64,000 nucleotides of DNA, taken from Adlercreutzia mucosicola DSM 19490. GTDB taxonomy: Bacteria; Actinomycetota; Coriobacteriia; Coriobacteriales; Eggerthellaceae. The DNA lies in contig NZ_AUGK01000006.1 in NCBI RefSeq assembly GCF_000422625.1, positions 55,540 to 119,539 of the forward strand, written 5' to 3'. Under the pieces are notes generated by a model. It did no database searches. It was not told the DNA's origin and worked only from the letters and a program-made list of their open reading frames with translations. Below are positions 1 through 7,573 of the stretch, piece by piece. Every line of letters begins with the position of its first letter. Position 1 is the stretch's first letter. The position numbers and the translations under genes were made by a program.

Positions 1-11
1 GTAACTATTGT

Positions 12-30
12 ATGTCACCTTTGGTGACAT
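12..30. promoter_or_regulatory. Perfect inverted repeat, operator-like
   Basis: ATGTCACC and GGTGACAT form 8-base arms around a TTT centre. Such a short compact palindrome is typical of operators for small HTH (XRE or restriction-controller) proteins. It lies about 50 bases before the broken vsr fragment in AT-rich sequence. No cognate regulator is visible because the window begins here. Confidence 0.4.
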
Positions 31-81
31 TGCAAGAACTTTTTTTAGAAGTTCCCCGTTTGAAACACCTACCATCGTATA

Positions 82-372
82 AAGCATGGGTGCTTCTGGC
101 ACCGTTGCCCGGCGTGCAACCTGTCGGTGCCCAAGAAGAACATCGAGTACTGGGAAGAGAAGTTTGCCCGCAACCGGGAGCGCGACGAGCGCAACCTGGC
201 CGCCCTGGCGGAGCAGGGCTGGGACGTGCTCGTGTTGTGGGAGCACCAGCTGAAGAAGAAGGAGCTGCCGGCCACCCAGCGGCTCCTCTATGAGTTCGTG
301 CGCCGCGAGGGCGATCTGCCCTACGACGAGGCCTTCCCCGAGGAAGCGGAAGGCACTGCGGCTGCCCGTTAG
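82..372 (+). pseudogene. vsr: vsr fragment: C-terminal half of a very-short-patch-repair endonuclease
   Basis: Reading from codon 82 the frame gives KHGCFWHRCPAC, then KKNIEYWEEKFARN, then GWDVLVLWEHQL. These are hallmark segments of Vsr, the T:G mismatch nicking endonuclease that accompanies cytosine-5 methyltransferases. The same frame meets a stop at 61-63, and the sequence before HGCFWH bears no resemblance to the Vsr N-terminus, including the region that should hold the first catalytic acidic residue. A start at GTG 127 would yield only 81 residues and lose the HGCFWH zinc/catalytic segment. The gene therefore looks 5'-truncated, with foreign AT-rich DNA joined to it. No methyltransferase gene is in the window; one may lie upstream. 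Confidence 0.75.
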
Positions 373-1151
373 GCGATAACCTCGCCGGTGATGGAGAACG
401 TGACCACCGAGAAGGGGATGTCCTTGCCCGCGCGGGCGTGGGCCTCGGCTGCTGCATGCTCGAGGCCGCCGCAGCAGGGCACTTCCATACGGGCTACGGT
501 GACCTTAGTGATGTCGTTGGCGGCGATGATGGCGGCCAGCTTGTCAGTGTAGCTGCCCTCGTCGAGCTTGGGGCACCCGATGATGGTGACATTGCCGTTC
601 ATGAAGCGCTCGTGGAAGCTGGCGCAGGCGAACGCCGTGCAGTCGGCGGCGATGAGCAGGCCGCGTCCCTGGTAGTAGGGAGCGCTCACGGGCACGAGCT
701 TGATCTGCGCCGGCCACTGGGCGAGCCGGCTCGGCAGGGCATCGGCGGCCGGGGCGGTTGCGGTCGCATCGGGCGCAACCAGGGTACGGGCGGCGCTGCC
801 AGGACAGCCGCTGGGGGCCAGGGTGCGGGCGGCGCTGCCGGGGCATCCCGCACGCGGCGTGCGGACGACGGCGGCGTCGAGGATGTCCTCGGCCGAGGTC
901 TCGGCGGATGCGCGGGCCGCGAGGTGGGCCTCCACGGCCGCCTCGTCGTAAGGCGCCGCCTCGCGCTCCACGAACGTGATGGCCTCGGTGGGGCAGGCCG
1001 GCAGGCAGTCGCCGAGGCCATCGCAGTAGTCGTCACGCAAAAGGCGCGCCTTGCCATCGACCATGCCGATGGCGCCCTCGTGGCACGCATCAACGCATAG
1101 GCGGCAGCCGATGCACTTCTCCTCGTCGATCTGGATAATCTTTCGCAGCAT
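369..1151 (-). CDS. 4Fe-4S dicluster ferredoxin-like protein
   Basis: The 260-residue protein begins with two ferredoxin cluster motifs, CIGCRLCVDAC and CDGLGDCLPACP, so it should carry two 4Fe-4S clusters in the cytoplasm. A variable linker (about residues 105-150) follows, containing the repeated unit GCPGSAARTL. The C-terminal domain has further cysteines (ADCTAFACASFHERF, IIGCPKLDEGSY, EVPCCGGLEHA), typical of a conserved family of iron-sulfur proteins in anaerobes. Electron-transfer partners cannot be deduced from the neighbours. The ATG at 1151 is preceded by an AAAGGTG ribosome binding site. The stop overlaps the vsr fragment end by four bases, convergently. Confidence 0.8.
   Translation of the reverse strand: MLRKIIQIDEEKCIGCRLCVDACHEGAIGMVDGKARLLRDDYCDGLGDCLPACPTEAITFVEREAAPYDEAAVEAHLAARASAETSAEDILDAAVVRTPRAGCPGSAARTLAPSGCPGSAARTLVAPDATATAPAADALPSRLAQWPAQIKLVPVSAPYYQGRGLLIAADCTAFACASFHERFMNGNVTIIGCPKLDEGSYTDKLAAIIAANDITKVTVARMEVPCCGGLEHAAAEAHARAGKDIPFSVVTFSITGEVIA
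781..850 (-). repeat. In-frame 39-bp tandem duplication within the ferredoxin linker
   Basis: A unit of 39 bases starting at 781 is repeated, imperfectly and partially, from 820. It encodes the duplicated GCPGSAARTL segment between the ferredoxin and C-terminal domains. The length is a multiple of three, so the frame is preserved. Confidence 0.6.
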
Positions 1152-1266
1152 GGTTCACCTTTCGCTTTACGGGTTCGTCGGGGAAGCATCATAGCGACCC
1201 GAGGATAAAGCGCAAGGCCCTCCACACAGATGGCGCGAACTTGTGAAGTGCCGCGCCGTGCCGGGG

Positions 1267-1566
1267 CTACTCGGCCAGCAGCTCCCCCACGGCTTCCACC
1301 TTGCGCGTGAGGGTGCCGGTATGCCCAGGGCGAATATCGGCCTTCAGGATGACCTCAGTGCGGATGCCCTGGTCGGCGAGGACCATGGTGGCGTCGCGCA
1401 CGACGGCCATCACCTCGTCCCAGGGCCCCTCGATCTCGGTAAACATGGAGGTGGTGCGGTGCGGCAGCCCCGAATCGCGGATGATGCGGACGGCTTCGGC
1501 CACGTAGGGGGCCAGCTCATCGCCCACCCCGAAGGGCGCGATGGCAACGGCGACAAGGGTGTTCAT
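1267..1566 (-). CDS. MTH1187/YkoF-family thiamine-binding protein
   Basis: This 99-residue protein (MNTLVAVAIAPFGVG..., SGLPHRTTSMFTEIEG..., GHTGTLTRKV) matches the MTH1187 (DUF77) ferredoxin-like-fold family, whose members bind thiamine or its pyrimidine moiety. It lies 34 bases after thiM on the same strand, so it is probably co-transcribed under the TPP riboswitch upstream of thiM. Its likely job is capturing thiamine precursors for salvage. The start was placed at 1566 because AAGGAC lies just upstream and the family N-terminus begins there; a longer open frame upstream is only the antisense of thiM. Confidence 0.85.
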   Translation of the reverse strand: MNTLVAVAIAPFGVGDELAPYVAEAVRIIRDSGLPHRTTSMFTEIEGPWDEVMAVVRDATMVLADQGIRTEVILKADIRPGHTGTLTRKVEAVGELLAE

Positions 1567-1600
1567 GAAAGTCCTTTCGGCGGGATGTCTCGTTCGGGTA

Positions 1601-2446
1601 TCAGGCTTCCTCGAAGGCGAGGGGCGCATCGGCGACTTCTTCGGGCGTAAGCGCGGCCAGCGCGTCGAGGAAGGCCACCTGGAAGCTGCCGGGGCCGCTG
1701 CAGCGCTCGGCCGCTTGGGCGCCGGCGCGGTTGTAGGCGGCCGTGGCGGCCAGTGCCGCAGTGAGGGGGTCGGCCACGCAGGCGTAGACGGCCGCCACGC
1801 CGCCGAGGGAGCAGCCCGATCCGGTGACGGAGCACATAAGCGGGCTTCCGCCCTCGGCCCGCACGACGACGGCGCCGTCGGTGACGAGGTCGGTGGGACC
1901 CGATACGGCCACGGCGCCGCCAGAGAAGCGGGCGATGGCCACGGCGGCGGCGCGGGCGGCCTCCACCGAGTCGGTGGCATCCACGCCGCGCGGGCCGCGT
2001 CCGTTGTCGGCGGCCGCATCGAGGCCCCACAGCTCGGCCACGGCGATGATCTCCGAGGCGTTGCCGCGCACGATGGCCGCAGGCCACGCCTTCACGGCGC
2101 GGATCAGCTCGGTGCGCAGGCTGCCGATGCCGACGCCCACCGGGTCGAGCACCCAGGGCTTGGCCGCCTCGGCGCAGGCGCGGGCCGTGCGCGGGACGGT
2201 TTCCTCGTACACGGGCAGAAGCGTGCCCAGGTTGATGTAGACGGCGCCTCCGAGGGCCGCCACGCATTCGCCCTCGTCGGGCAGGTACACCATGGCCGCC
2301 GAGCCTCCGACGGCCAGCTGGGCGTTGGCGACGAAGTTCTGGGTGACAGTGTTGGTGATAGAGGGCGCGAGCGGGTTGGCCGCACGCACCTCGCGCACGG
2401 CGGCGGCCATGAGGCCGCGCTGCTCGGCTTCGGCGATCCGGGTCAT
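1601..2446 (-). CDS. thiM: Hydroxyethylthiazole kinase
   Basis: ThiM phosphorylates 4-methyl-5-(2-hydroxyethyl)thiazole in thiamine salvage. The 281-residue product shows family segments NTVTQNFVANAQLAVGGSA, WVLDPVGVG (nucleotide-site region), IVRGNASEI and the C-terminal anion-hole motif SVTGSGCSLGGV, whose cysteine is the conserved catalytic-site cysteine. Length is normal for ThiM. The start at 2446 is chosen over an upstream in-frame ATG because AAAGGA sits nine bases before it. It is followed by the thiamine-binding protein gene and preceded by a TPP riboswitch with a terminator, so expression should fall when TPP is abundant. Confidence 0.95.
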   Translation of the reverse strand: MTRIAEAEQRGLMAAAVREVRAANPLAPSITNTVTQNFVANAQLAVGGSAAMVYLPDEGECVAALGGAVYINLGTLLPVYEETVPRTARACAEAAKPWVLDPVGVGIGSLRTELIRAVKAWPAAIVRGNASEIIAVAELWGLDAAADNGRGPRGVDATDSVEAARAAAVAIARFSGGAVAVSGPTDLVTDGAVVVRAEGGSPLMCSVTGSGCSLGGVAAVYACVADPLTAALAATAAYNRAGAQAAERCSGPGSFQVAFLDALAALTPEEVADAPLAFEEA

Positions 2447-2468
2447 GGGACCGATCCTTTCCGGAAGC

Positions 2469-2496
2469 AAAAAAGCGCCCGTATGCGGAGCGCCTT
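2469..2496 (-). terminator. Intrinsic terminator of the TPP riboswitch expression platform
   Basis: On the minus strand AAGGCGC and GCGCTTTTTT pair around an inner TCCG/CGG helix, followed directly by a T run. It lies between the aptamer and the thiM ribosome binding site, the expected place for a ligand-controlled transcription terminator. Confidence 0.85.
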
Positions 2497-2506
2497 GTGC
2501 TGGTGG

Positions 2507-2616
2507 GCATGCTCCCTACGACAGTGTTAGCTGACAGGTTCGAAGGGTTGGGCGGCACCGCCCTCTCAACGGAAGGCCCGCGGTGTGCCGTGGACATCTT
2601 CCGTACCCCTGCATGG
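2507..2616 (-). promoter_or_regulatory. TPP riboswitch aptamer (thi box)
   Basis: Minus-strand sequence carries the conserved TPP-aptamer blocks in order: GCAGGGGT, a CGGAAG/CTTCCG stem, TTGAGAGGG (pyrimidine-binding T-loop region), ACCCTTCGAACCTG and CGTAGGGA. CATGC (from 2615) and GCATG (near 2507) pair to close P1. The downstream genes are thiM and a thiamine-binding protein, which agrees. TPP binding is expected to favour the terminator at 2469-2496. Confidence 0.93.
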
Positions 2617-2656
2617 GTGCCAGCATAGCCGATAGCCCCCGTGCTATGATGGCGCC

Positions 2657-3823
2657 ATGGACGAACGGATGGAAAATGCGCCCGCAAAGGCGCAGGGTAG
2701 GGCGCCTCTTCCCGGGGGAGCTTTCGATGATGCCGCCGCGGGCGCGGGCCCCACGGTGATGATGGCGATGAGCGGCGGGGTGGACTCGTCGGTGGCCGCT
2801 CTGCTTCTCAGCGAGGCCGGCTATGGGGTGACGGGCGCAACCATGAAGCTCTTCGGCGCCGATGTGGTAGCGCCCGACTGCGACTCGTCGTGCTGCTCGG
2901 CCGATGATGTGGAAGATGCCCGGGCCGTGTGCCGCCGTCTCGGCGTGCCCCATTACACGTTCAATTTCGGCGAGCTGTTCGGCGAGGCGGTCATCGACCG
3001 GTTCTGCGGCGCCTACCTTGGGGGCACTACGCCCAATCCCTGCATCGATTGCAACCGCTTCCTGAAGTTCGATGCTCTCCAGCGCCGCCGCCGTGAGCTG
3101 GGGCTTGGCTTTGTGGCCACGGGCCACTACGCTCGCCGCGCTTGGGATGCGCGAACCCGCCGCTGGCGGCTTCTGCGGGCGCGGGATGCGGCGAAGGATC
3201 AGAGCTACGTGCTGTACCACCTTACCCAGGACGCGCTCGCCCACATGCTCTTTCCTCTGGGCGAGCTGACCAAGCCCGAGGTGCGCGAGCTCGCCCGCGC
3301 CCACGGTTTCGCAACGGCCGAGAAGCCCGAGAGCCAGGATATTTGCTTCGTGCCCGACGGCGACTACGCCGCCTTCATAGGGCGGCGGTGCGGGTGCGGC
3401 GCAGCTTTCGAGCCGGGGGAGATCGTGAGCCGGGAGGGTAAGGTGCTTGGCGAGCACAAGGGGCTTATCCATTACACCGTAGGCCAGCGCAAGGGCATCG
3501 GCGTGGCTGCCCCCGAGCCGCTCTACGTGTTCGCGAAAGACGCGGCGGCCAATCAGCTCGTCGTGGGCACAGCCGCCGAGGTGCAGGTGCGGGAGGTGAC
3601 GGCCCACGATGTGAACCTCATCGCCGTCGAGCGCATCGAGGCGCCGTGCGCGGTGACTGCGAAGACACACTACCGCCAGCGCCCCATGGCGGCGACGGTG
3701 GAGCAGACGGGCGACGATGAGCTGCGCGTGGTGTTCGACGAGCCCCAGCGGGCCGCCGCGCCCGGCCAGGCCGCGGTGCTCTACGACGGCGACGTGGTGG
3801 TGGGCGGCGGCACCATCTGCTAG
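2657..3823 (+). CDS. mnmA: tRNA-specific 2-thiouridylase MnmA
   Basis: MnmA adds sulfur to C2 of wobble U34 in tRNA-Lys, -Glu and -Gln. The 388-residue protein has the PP-loop SGGVDSS (residues 39-45), the first catalytic cysteine in NPCIDCN (C129), GLGFVATGHYAR, KDQSYVLY, the second active cysteine in SQDICFVPDGDY, and the GLIHYTVGQRKGIGV RNA-binding segment. An N-terminal extension of about 30 residues is less conserved; starts at 2669 or later are possible. TATGAT at 2645-2650 ends seven bases before the ATG, so the message may be leaderless. The gene is divergent from the TPP riboswitch, with promoters that would overlap. Confidence 0.95.
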   Translation: MDERMENAPAKAQGRAPLPGGAFDDAAAGAGPTVMMAMSGGVDSSVAALLLSEAGYGVTGATMKLFGADVVAPDCDSSCCSADDVEDARAVCRRLGVPHYTFNFGELFGEAVIDRFCGAYLGGTTPNPCIDCNRFLKFDALQRRRRELGLGFVATGHYARRAWDARTRRWRLLRARDAAKDQSYVLYHLTQDALAHMLFPLGELTKPEVRELARAHGFATAEKPESQDICFVPDGDYAAFIGRRCGCGAAFEPGEIVSREGKVLGEHKGLIHYTVGQRKGIGVAAPEPLYVFAKDAAANQLVVGTAAEVQVREVTAHDVNLIAVERIEAPCAVTAKTHYRQRPMAATVEQTGDDELRVVFDEPQRAAAPGQAAVLYDGDVVVGGGTIC

Positions 3824-5475
3824 CCGATGACGGTGGCGATGAGGCGCTCGAGCCGGTGGATGTCGAGGGGCTTGGCCAAATGGGCGTCCATGCCGCTTTC
3901 CAGGGAGCGTTTCCGATCCTCCGAAAACGCGTTCGCGCTCACGGCGATGATGGGCACGGTGGAGCGCAGCGGGTCGGGCAGCGCGCGAATGGCTCGGGCG
4001 GCCGCATAGCCGTCCATCACGGGCATCTGGATATCCATGAGCACGAGATCGAACGCGTCCGGCGCAGCTCCGCCCAGCCGCTCGACGGCCACCTGCCCGT
4101 TTTCCGCTACTTCCACCGTGTAGCCGGCGTCCTCCAGAAGGCAGCAAGCAATCTCGCTGTTCAGCTCGTTGTCCTCTACGAGCAGGATGCGCCGCACCTC
4201 GCCGGTGCGCTCGCGGCGGCCGAAGGCCTCTCCCGCATCCTCGGCGTGGGTCACGCGCAGCGTGAGCGTGACGGTGAACACCGAGCCTGCGCCCGGCGTG
4301 CTTTCCGCGGAGAGATCGCCCTGCATGAGATCGAGGATGCTCCGCACGATGGTCAGGCCGAGGCCGGTACCCTGCACGCCCGAGGCCGTCGTGTTGTTCT
4401 CGCGTTCGAAAGGCAGGCACATGCGGTCGGTGAAGGCCGCGTCCATGCCGATGCCCTCGTCGGCCACGGTGAGGCGGAAAGTGGAGAACCCGCCGGCGCT
4501 GCCCGGCTCCTCGCTGGCGACGATGCGCACGGTGGTACGGGGCGGCGAGTACTTCACGGCGTTGTCGACCAGTTGGGAAAGCAGATGCGTGAGGCGCACG
4601 ACGTCGGCCTCAACGCGATCGTGCACGATGCCGGACACGTCGGCTTCCAGGGCGATGCCGCGGCGCTCCGCGGTCTCGGCGAAATCGCGCCGCACCTGCT
4701 CGACGGCGGAGGAGAGCGAGCACTCGGCCATTACCAGCTGCACATGGCCCGCCTCCATGCGGCTGATCTCCAGGGTTTCGTTCACCACATCGAGCAGCTG
4801 GTGCGAAGCGTCTAGCACGCGATCGGTATAGGCGCGCACGCGCTCGGCTTCGTCCAGGTGCGCGCGGATGAGCTCGGCGTAGCCCACTACGGCGTTCAGC
4901 GGCGTGCGGATGTCGTGGCTCATGTTCGAGAGGAAGGCGTTCTTCGCCACATTGGCCGCTTCGGCTTGGGACAGCGCCCCGCGCAGCATGCTACGATGCT
5001 CTGCCTCGCGCACGTGGGCCTCGGCGAGCTCGGCGCTTACGGAGGCGAGCTTTTTGCGATGCCGCTCGTGCTTCTCGGTGCCGTCGTTGATGAACACGTA
5101 GAAAAGGGGGCCGGCCTTGGTTTCGACATAGTGGCCGTAATCCTCGATCCAGCGCACGGCTCCGTCGGAGCGCACGATGCGGTACTCTACGTAGTCCATG
5201 TCGAACTGGTCGGCCGCGATCTGGCGGGCGATGGAGTCCTCAACCCGGACGATGTCGTCGGGGTGGACCATGCCGGGGAAGGTGAAGCCGGTGAGCCTTT
5301 TGAAGGCGGACAGGTCATCGCAGCCGAAGATACGGCAGCAGGCCTCGTTAGCGTAGATAAGGCCTTCGTCGGCATCGGCCCGGTAGACGAAAAAGCCGCC
5401 GGGCATGTGGGAGAGCACGCCCTCGATGCCCAGCGCGGCGAGGGCGGAGGCGCTATCGTCCGGCTCTGGGGCCAT
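3820..5475 (-). CDS. Soluble PAS hybrid sensor histidine kinase with receiver domain
   Basis: The 551-residue protein has a PAS domain (about 15-130; HPDDIVRVEDSI, VRWIEDYGHYVET), a short coiled coil, a HisKA dimerisation domain with FLSNMSHDIRTPLNAVVGYA (phospho-acceptor H187), an ATPase domain (DNAVKYSP, DEGIGMD, GTGLGLTI) and a C-terminal receiver (ILLVEDN, DLVLMDIQMPVMDG; phospho-acceptor D481). No membrane segment is evident, so it should sense a cytoplasmic signal through PAS. There is no DNA-binding output domain or cognate regulator nearby, so it probably passes phosphate to a distant partner. It converges on mnmA with a three-base overlap. Confidence 0.9.
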   Translation of the reverse strand: MAPEPDDSASALAALGIEGVLSHMPGGFFVYRADADEGLIYANEACCRIFGCDDLSAFKRLTGFTFPGMVHPDDIVRVEDSIARQIAADQFDMDYVEYRIVRSDGAVRWIEDYGHYVETKAGPLFYVFINDGTEKHERHRKKLASVSAELAEAHVREAEHRSMLRGALSQAEAANVAKNAFLSNMSHDIRTPLNAVVGYAELIRAHLDEAERVRAYTDRVLDASHQLLDVVNETLEISRMEAGHVQLVMAECSLSSAVEQVRRDFAETAERRGIALEADVSGIVHDRVEADVVRLTHLLSQLVDNAVKYSPPRTTVRIVASEEPGSAGGFSTFRLTVADEGIGMDAAFTDRMCLPFERENNTTASGVQGTGLGLTIVRSILDLMQGDLSAESTPGAGSVFTVTLTLRVTHAEDAGEAFGRRERTGEVRRILLVEDNELNSEIACCLLEDAGYTVEVAENGQVAVERLGGAAPDAFDLVLMDIQMPVMDGYAAARAIRALPDPLRSTVPIIAVSANAFSEDRKRSLESGMDAHLAKPLDIHRLERLIATVIG

Positions 5476-5596
5476 GGAAAGTTCCTTTACGACGAAACGG
5501 GTGTTGGCCCTATTCTACTACGGCCCCTGTTGCACGGTGGTTAAATTCCGCTATCTGCGAAATGTTCGTCCGCTGGCTCTCGAGCGACCGATGTGG

Positions 5597-5636
5597 AGAA
5601 AAGGGCAGGGGCCGCCCGGGAGGAGGGCGGCCCCTG
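5597..5636 (-). terminator. Terminator of the Tat flavoprotein gene
   Basis: On the minus strand AGGGGCCGCCC and GGGCGGCCCCT (5607-5617 with 5625-5635) form a perfect 11-bp stem, followed by GCCCTTTTC. It lies 24 bases after the flavoprotein stop. Confidence 0.75.
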
Positions 5637-5659
5637 GAAGGGGAGGGTGCGGGATCGTT

Positions 5660-7279
5660 TTACTTGCTGGCCACCGCGCGGCCGACGACGTAGCCCTGGG
5701 TGTGGCAGCGGCCCAGGGACAGGCCGGGCACCGTCATGGGGTAGTCGGGGCTTCCGAAGAAGTTGCCGGCGCAGTTGCCGATGGCGTAGAGGCCCTCGAT
5801 GGGCTCGCCCTCGTCGTTGAGGGCCTGCATATCGGCGTTCACATTCACGCCGTGGATGATGGTGGACAGGCCGATGTGGCGATGGATGCCATAGAACGGC
5901 GGCTGCTTGATGGCCTTCAGGAACTGGGCGGGCTTGCCCATGTCCTCGTCGACGCCGCCTTCGGCCAGCTCGTTGTAGCGCTCGACGGTCGCGACGAAGG
6001 TCGGCACGTCGGTCAGTCCCAGCTTCTCGCCGAGCTCTTCCAGGGTATCGGCGGAGAAGGTGTTGATGAGGCTCTCGTAGACGCCGGTCTTCTCGCCCTC
6101 GACCTCGGGCATGTAGCTGGCCATGGCCTCCGGCGGCAGAGCCACGCCCGGCCAGCCCTCGGTGTCGGCCATATAGTTGCTGTCGAAGATCTGGGAGTAC
6201 CAGCCCTGGTCGGCCTCGCTGCGCAGGAAGTTGCCCATGACGGCCATCTCGCAGGCTGCCTCGTTGCAGAAGCGCGTGCCGTCGTTCTTCACGGCGAGGA
6301 AGGGCATGTCAGCCATGGAGCCCGGGCCTGCATCGAAGTCGTGCTGCACCTTGGAGCCGCAGGCATCCTCCATCTTCGCCCCGGCCCAGACCATCATCTT
6401 CTGGCCGTCGCCGGTCTTGTTCTGCTCCTTGCGGTAGATATTGGCCATGGCCGGCTCGTAGTAGGCCATCATCTCATCGTCGTTCTCGTAGTCGCCCGTA
6501 GCCACGATGACGCCCTTGGCGGCGTTGAACTGGATGTAGCCGTCAGCACCCTCGGCGATGACGCCGGTGACGGCGCCGGATTCATTCTGCACGAGCTGGG
6601 CGGCCGGGGTGGAGTAGAAGATCTCGACGCCCTGCTGCTCGGCCCAATCGGCGATGTCGCGCATGCCGTCGCCGGTGTTGTAGGGCTTCGGCCCGAAGTC
6701 GAAGGCGAAGTAGGACACGTCGTAGCCGTTGACGTTCTTGATGGCGCCGGTCCACTTCGCGGTGGAGTCCACCATCTGCGCGCCGGCCTTCTCGCCGATG
6801 CCCCACAGCCACTTCAGGGCCTCGCCGGAGTTGTAGGCCCACAGGCGCACCTGCTCGCGATCGGACAGGTGGCAGCAGTCGGCGTTGACGAGGGAGACCA
6901 CGGCCTCCACGCCGCCGGGAGCCGTTTCCTCGACGATGATGGAATCGCACGTGTTGCCCTGGGAGACCGCCGTGGCCTCCTTCTGCAGCAGGGCCACCTT
7001 GGCCCCCGCCTCGAAGGCGGAGATGGCGGCGGGCACGCCGGCGGCGCCGGCTCCGATGACGACGACGTCGTAGTCCTTCGTCTCGGCGATGTCGGTAATG
7101 GGCTCGGGCTTCACGAAGAACGCCGGGGTTCCGTCGGCGGCGGCAGCGCTCTCGGAGCCGGTGCCAGTGGCCGCGGTAGGCTGCTGAGGCGAGCAGGCAC
7201 CCAGCATGCTGGCACCCGCCACGCCGGCGGCCGCCACGCCGCCGAACTTGAACAGGTCGCGACGAGAAATGGTGGTCAT
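5660..7279 (-). CDS. Tat-exported FAD-dependent reductase (fumarate reductase/KstD-like flavoprotein)
   Basis: The 539-residue protein opens with a twin-arginine signal (SRRDLFKFGG) ending in a lipobox-like LGAC (C29), so it is probably exported folded and perhaps lipid-anchored. An FAD-binding GAGAAGVPAAISAFEAG follows, and the C-terminal part has GLYAIGNCAGNFFGS and PGLSLGRCHTQGYVVGR. This resembles the fumarate-reductase/3-ketosteroid-dehydrogenase flavoprotein superfamily, which Eggerthellaceae encode in many copies for reducing organic electron acceptors. The substrate is not identifiable. Start 7279 is supported by GGAGGG. It is divergent from a membrane LuxR regulator that is likely its controller. 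Confidence 0.85.
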   Translation of the reverse strand: MTTISRRDLFKFGGVAAAGVAGASMLGACSPQQPTAATGTGSESAAAADGTPAFFVKPEPITDIAETKDYDVVVIGAGAAGVPAAISAFEAGAKVALLQKEATAVSQGNTCDSIIVEETAPGGVEAVVSLVNADCCHLSDREQVRLWAYNSGEALKWLWGIGEKAGAQMVDSTAKWTGAIKNVNGYDVSYFAFDFGPKPYNTGDGMRDIADWAEQQGVEIFYSTPAAQLVQNESGAVTGVIAEGADGYIQFNAAKGVIVATGDYENDDEMMAYYEPAMANIYRKEQNKTGDGQKMMVWAGAKMEDACGSKVQHDFDAGPGSMADMPFLAVKNDGTRFCNEAACEMAVMGNFLRSEADQGWYSQIFDSNYMADTEGWPGVALPPEAMASYMPEVEGEKTGVYESLINTFSADTLEELGEKLGLTDVPTFVATVERYNELAEGGVDEDMGKPAQFLKAIKQPPFYGIHRHIGLSTIIHGVNVNADMQALNDEGEPIEGLYAIGNCAGNFFGSPDYPMTVPGLSLGRCHTQGYVVGRAVASK

Positions 7280-7398
7280 AGTTTCCCTCCTAGTGAATAG
7301 ACCGGTTGCGCCCCATCGCATTGCGGGCGCTGCTCGTACCCTAGCGCCTCGGGGCCGTCCTGCCCATCGTCCGTCGCGGGATTCGGGGGTGTAAAAAA

Positions 7399-7446
7399 CG
7401 TAACCCCTTTCTGATCAGGTATATAACCCCCTGGTATAACCCCCTA
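7399..7446. promoter_or_regulatory. TATAACCCCCT direct repeats between flavoprotein and LuxR genes
   Basis: TATAACCCCCT occurs at 7422 and again at 7435, with a weaker related GTAACCCCT at 7400. The two better copies are 13 bases apart in the same orientation. They lie in the roughly 290-base divergent gap and are plausible sites for the adjacent LuxR-type regulator, though TATA elements of a promoter could contribute to the similarity. Confidence 0.45.
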
Positions 7447-7573
7447 TTTTTCCAATTATGAGCAGAAGTATCCGCAATGAGGGAATAGCGCGGGATTCTA
7501 TCTTCTATAATCGTGGAGTGGTCGGGGGCTCCCCGATGGCGGAGGGAGGTTCTACAGTGAGGGTGGATTTGCA

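Noticed and set aside
2516-4420. Long open frame on the minus strand covering mnmA and part of the kinase region
   Set aside because: It is antisense to mnmA and out of frame with the kinase, with low-complexity Arg/His/Gly-rich translation typical of GC-rich DNA.
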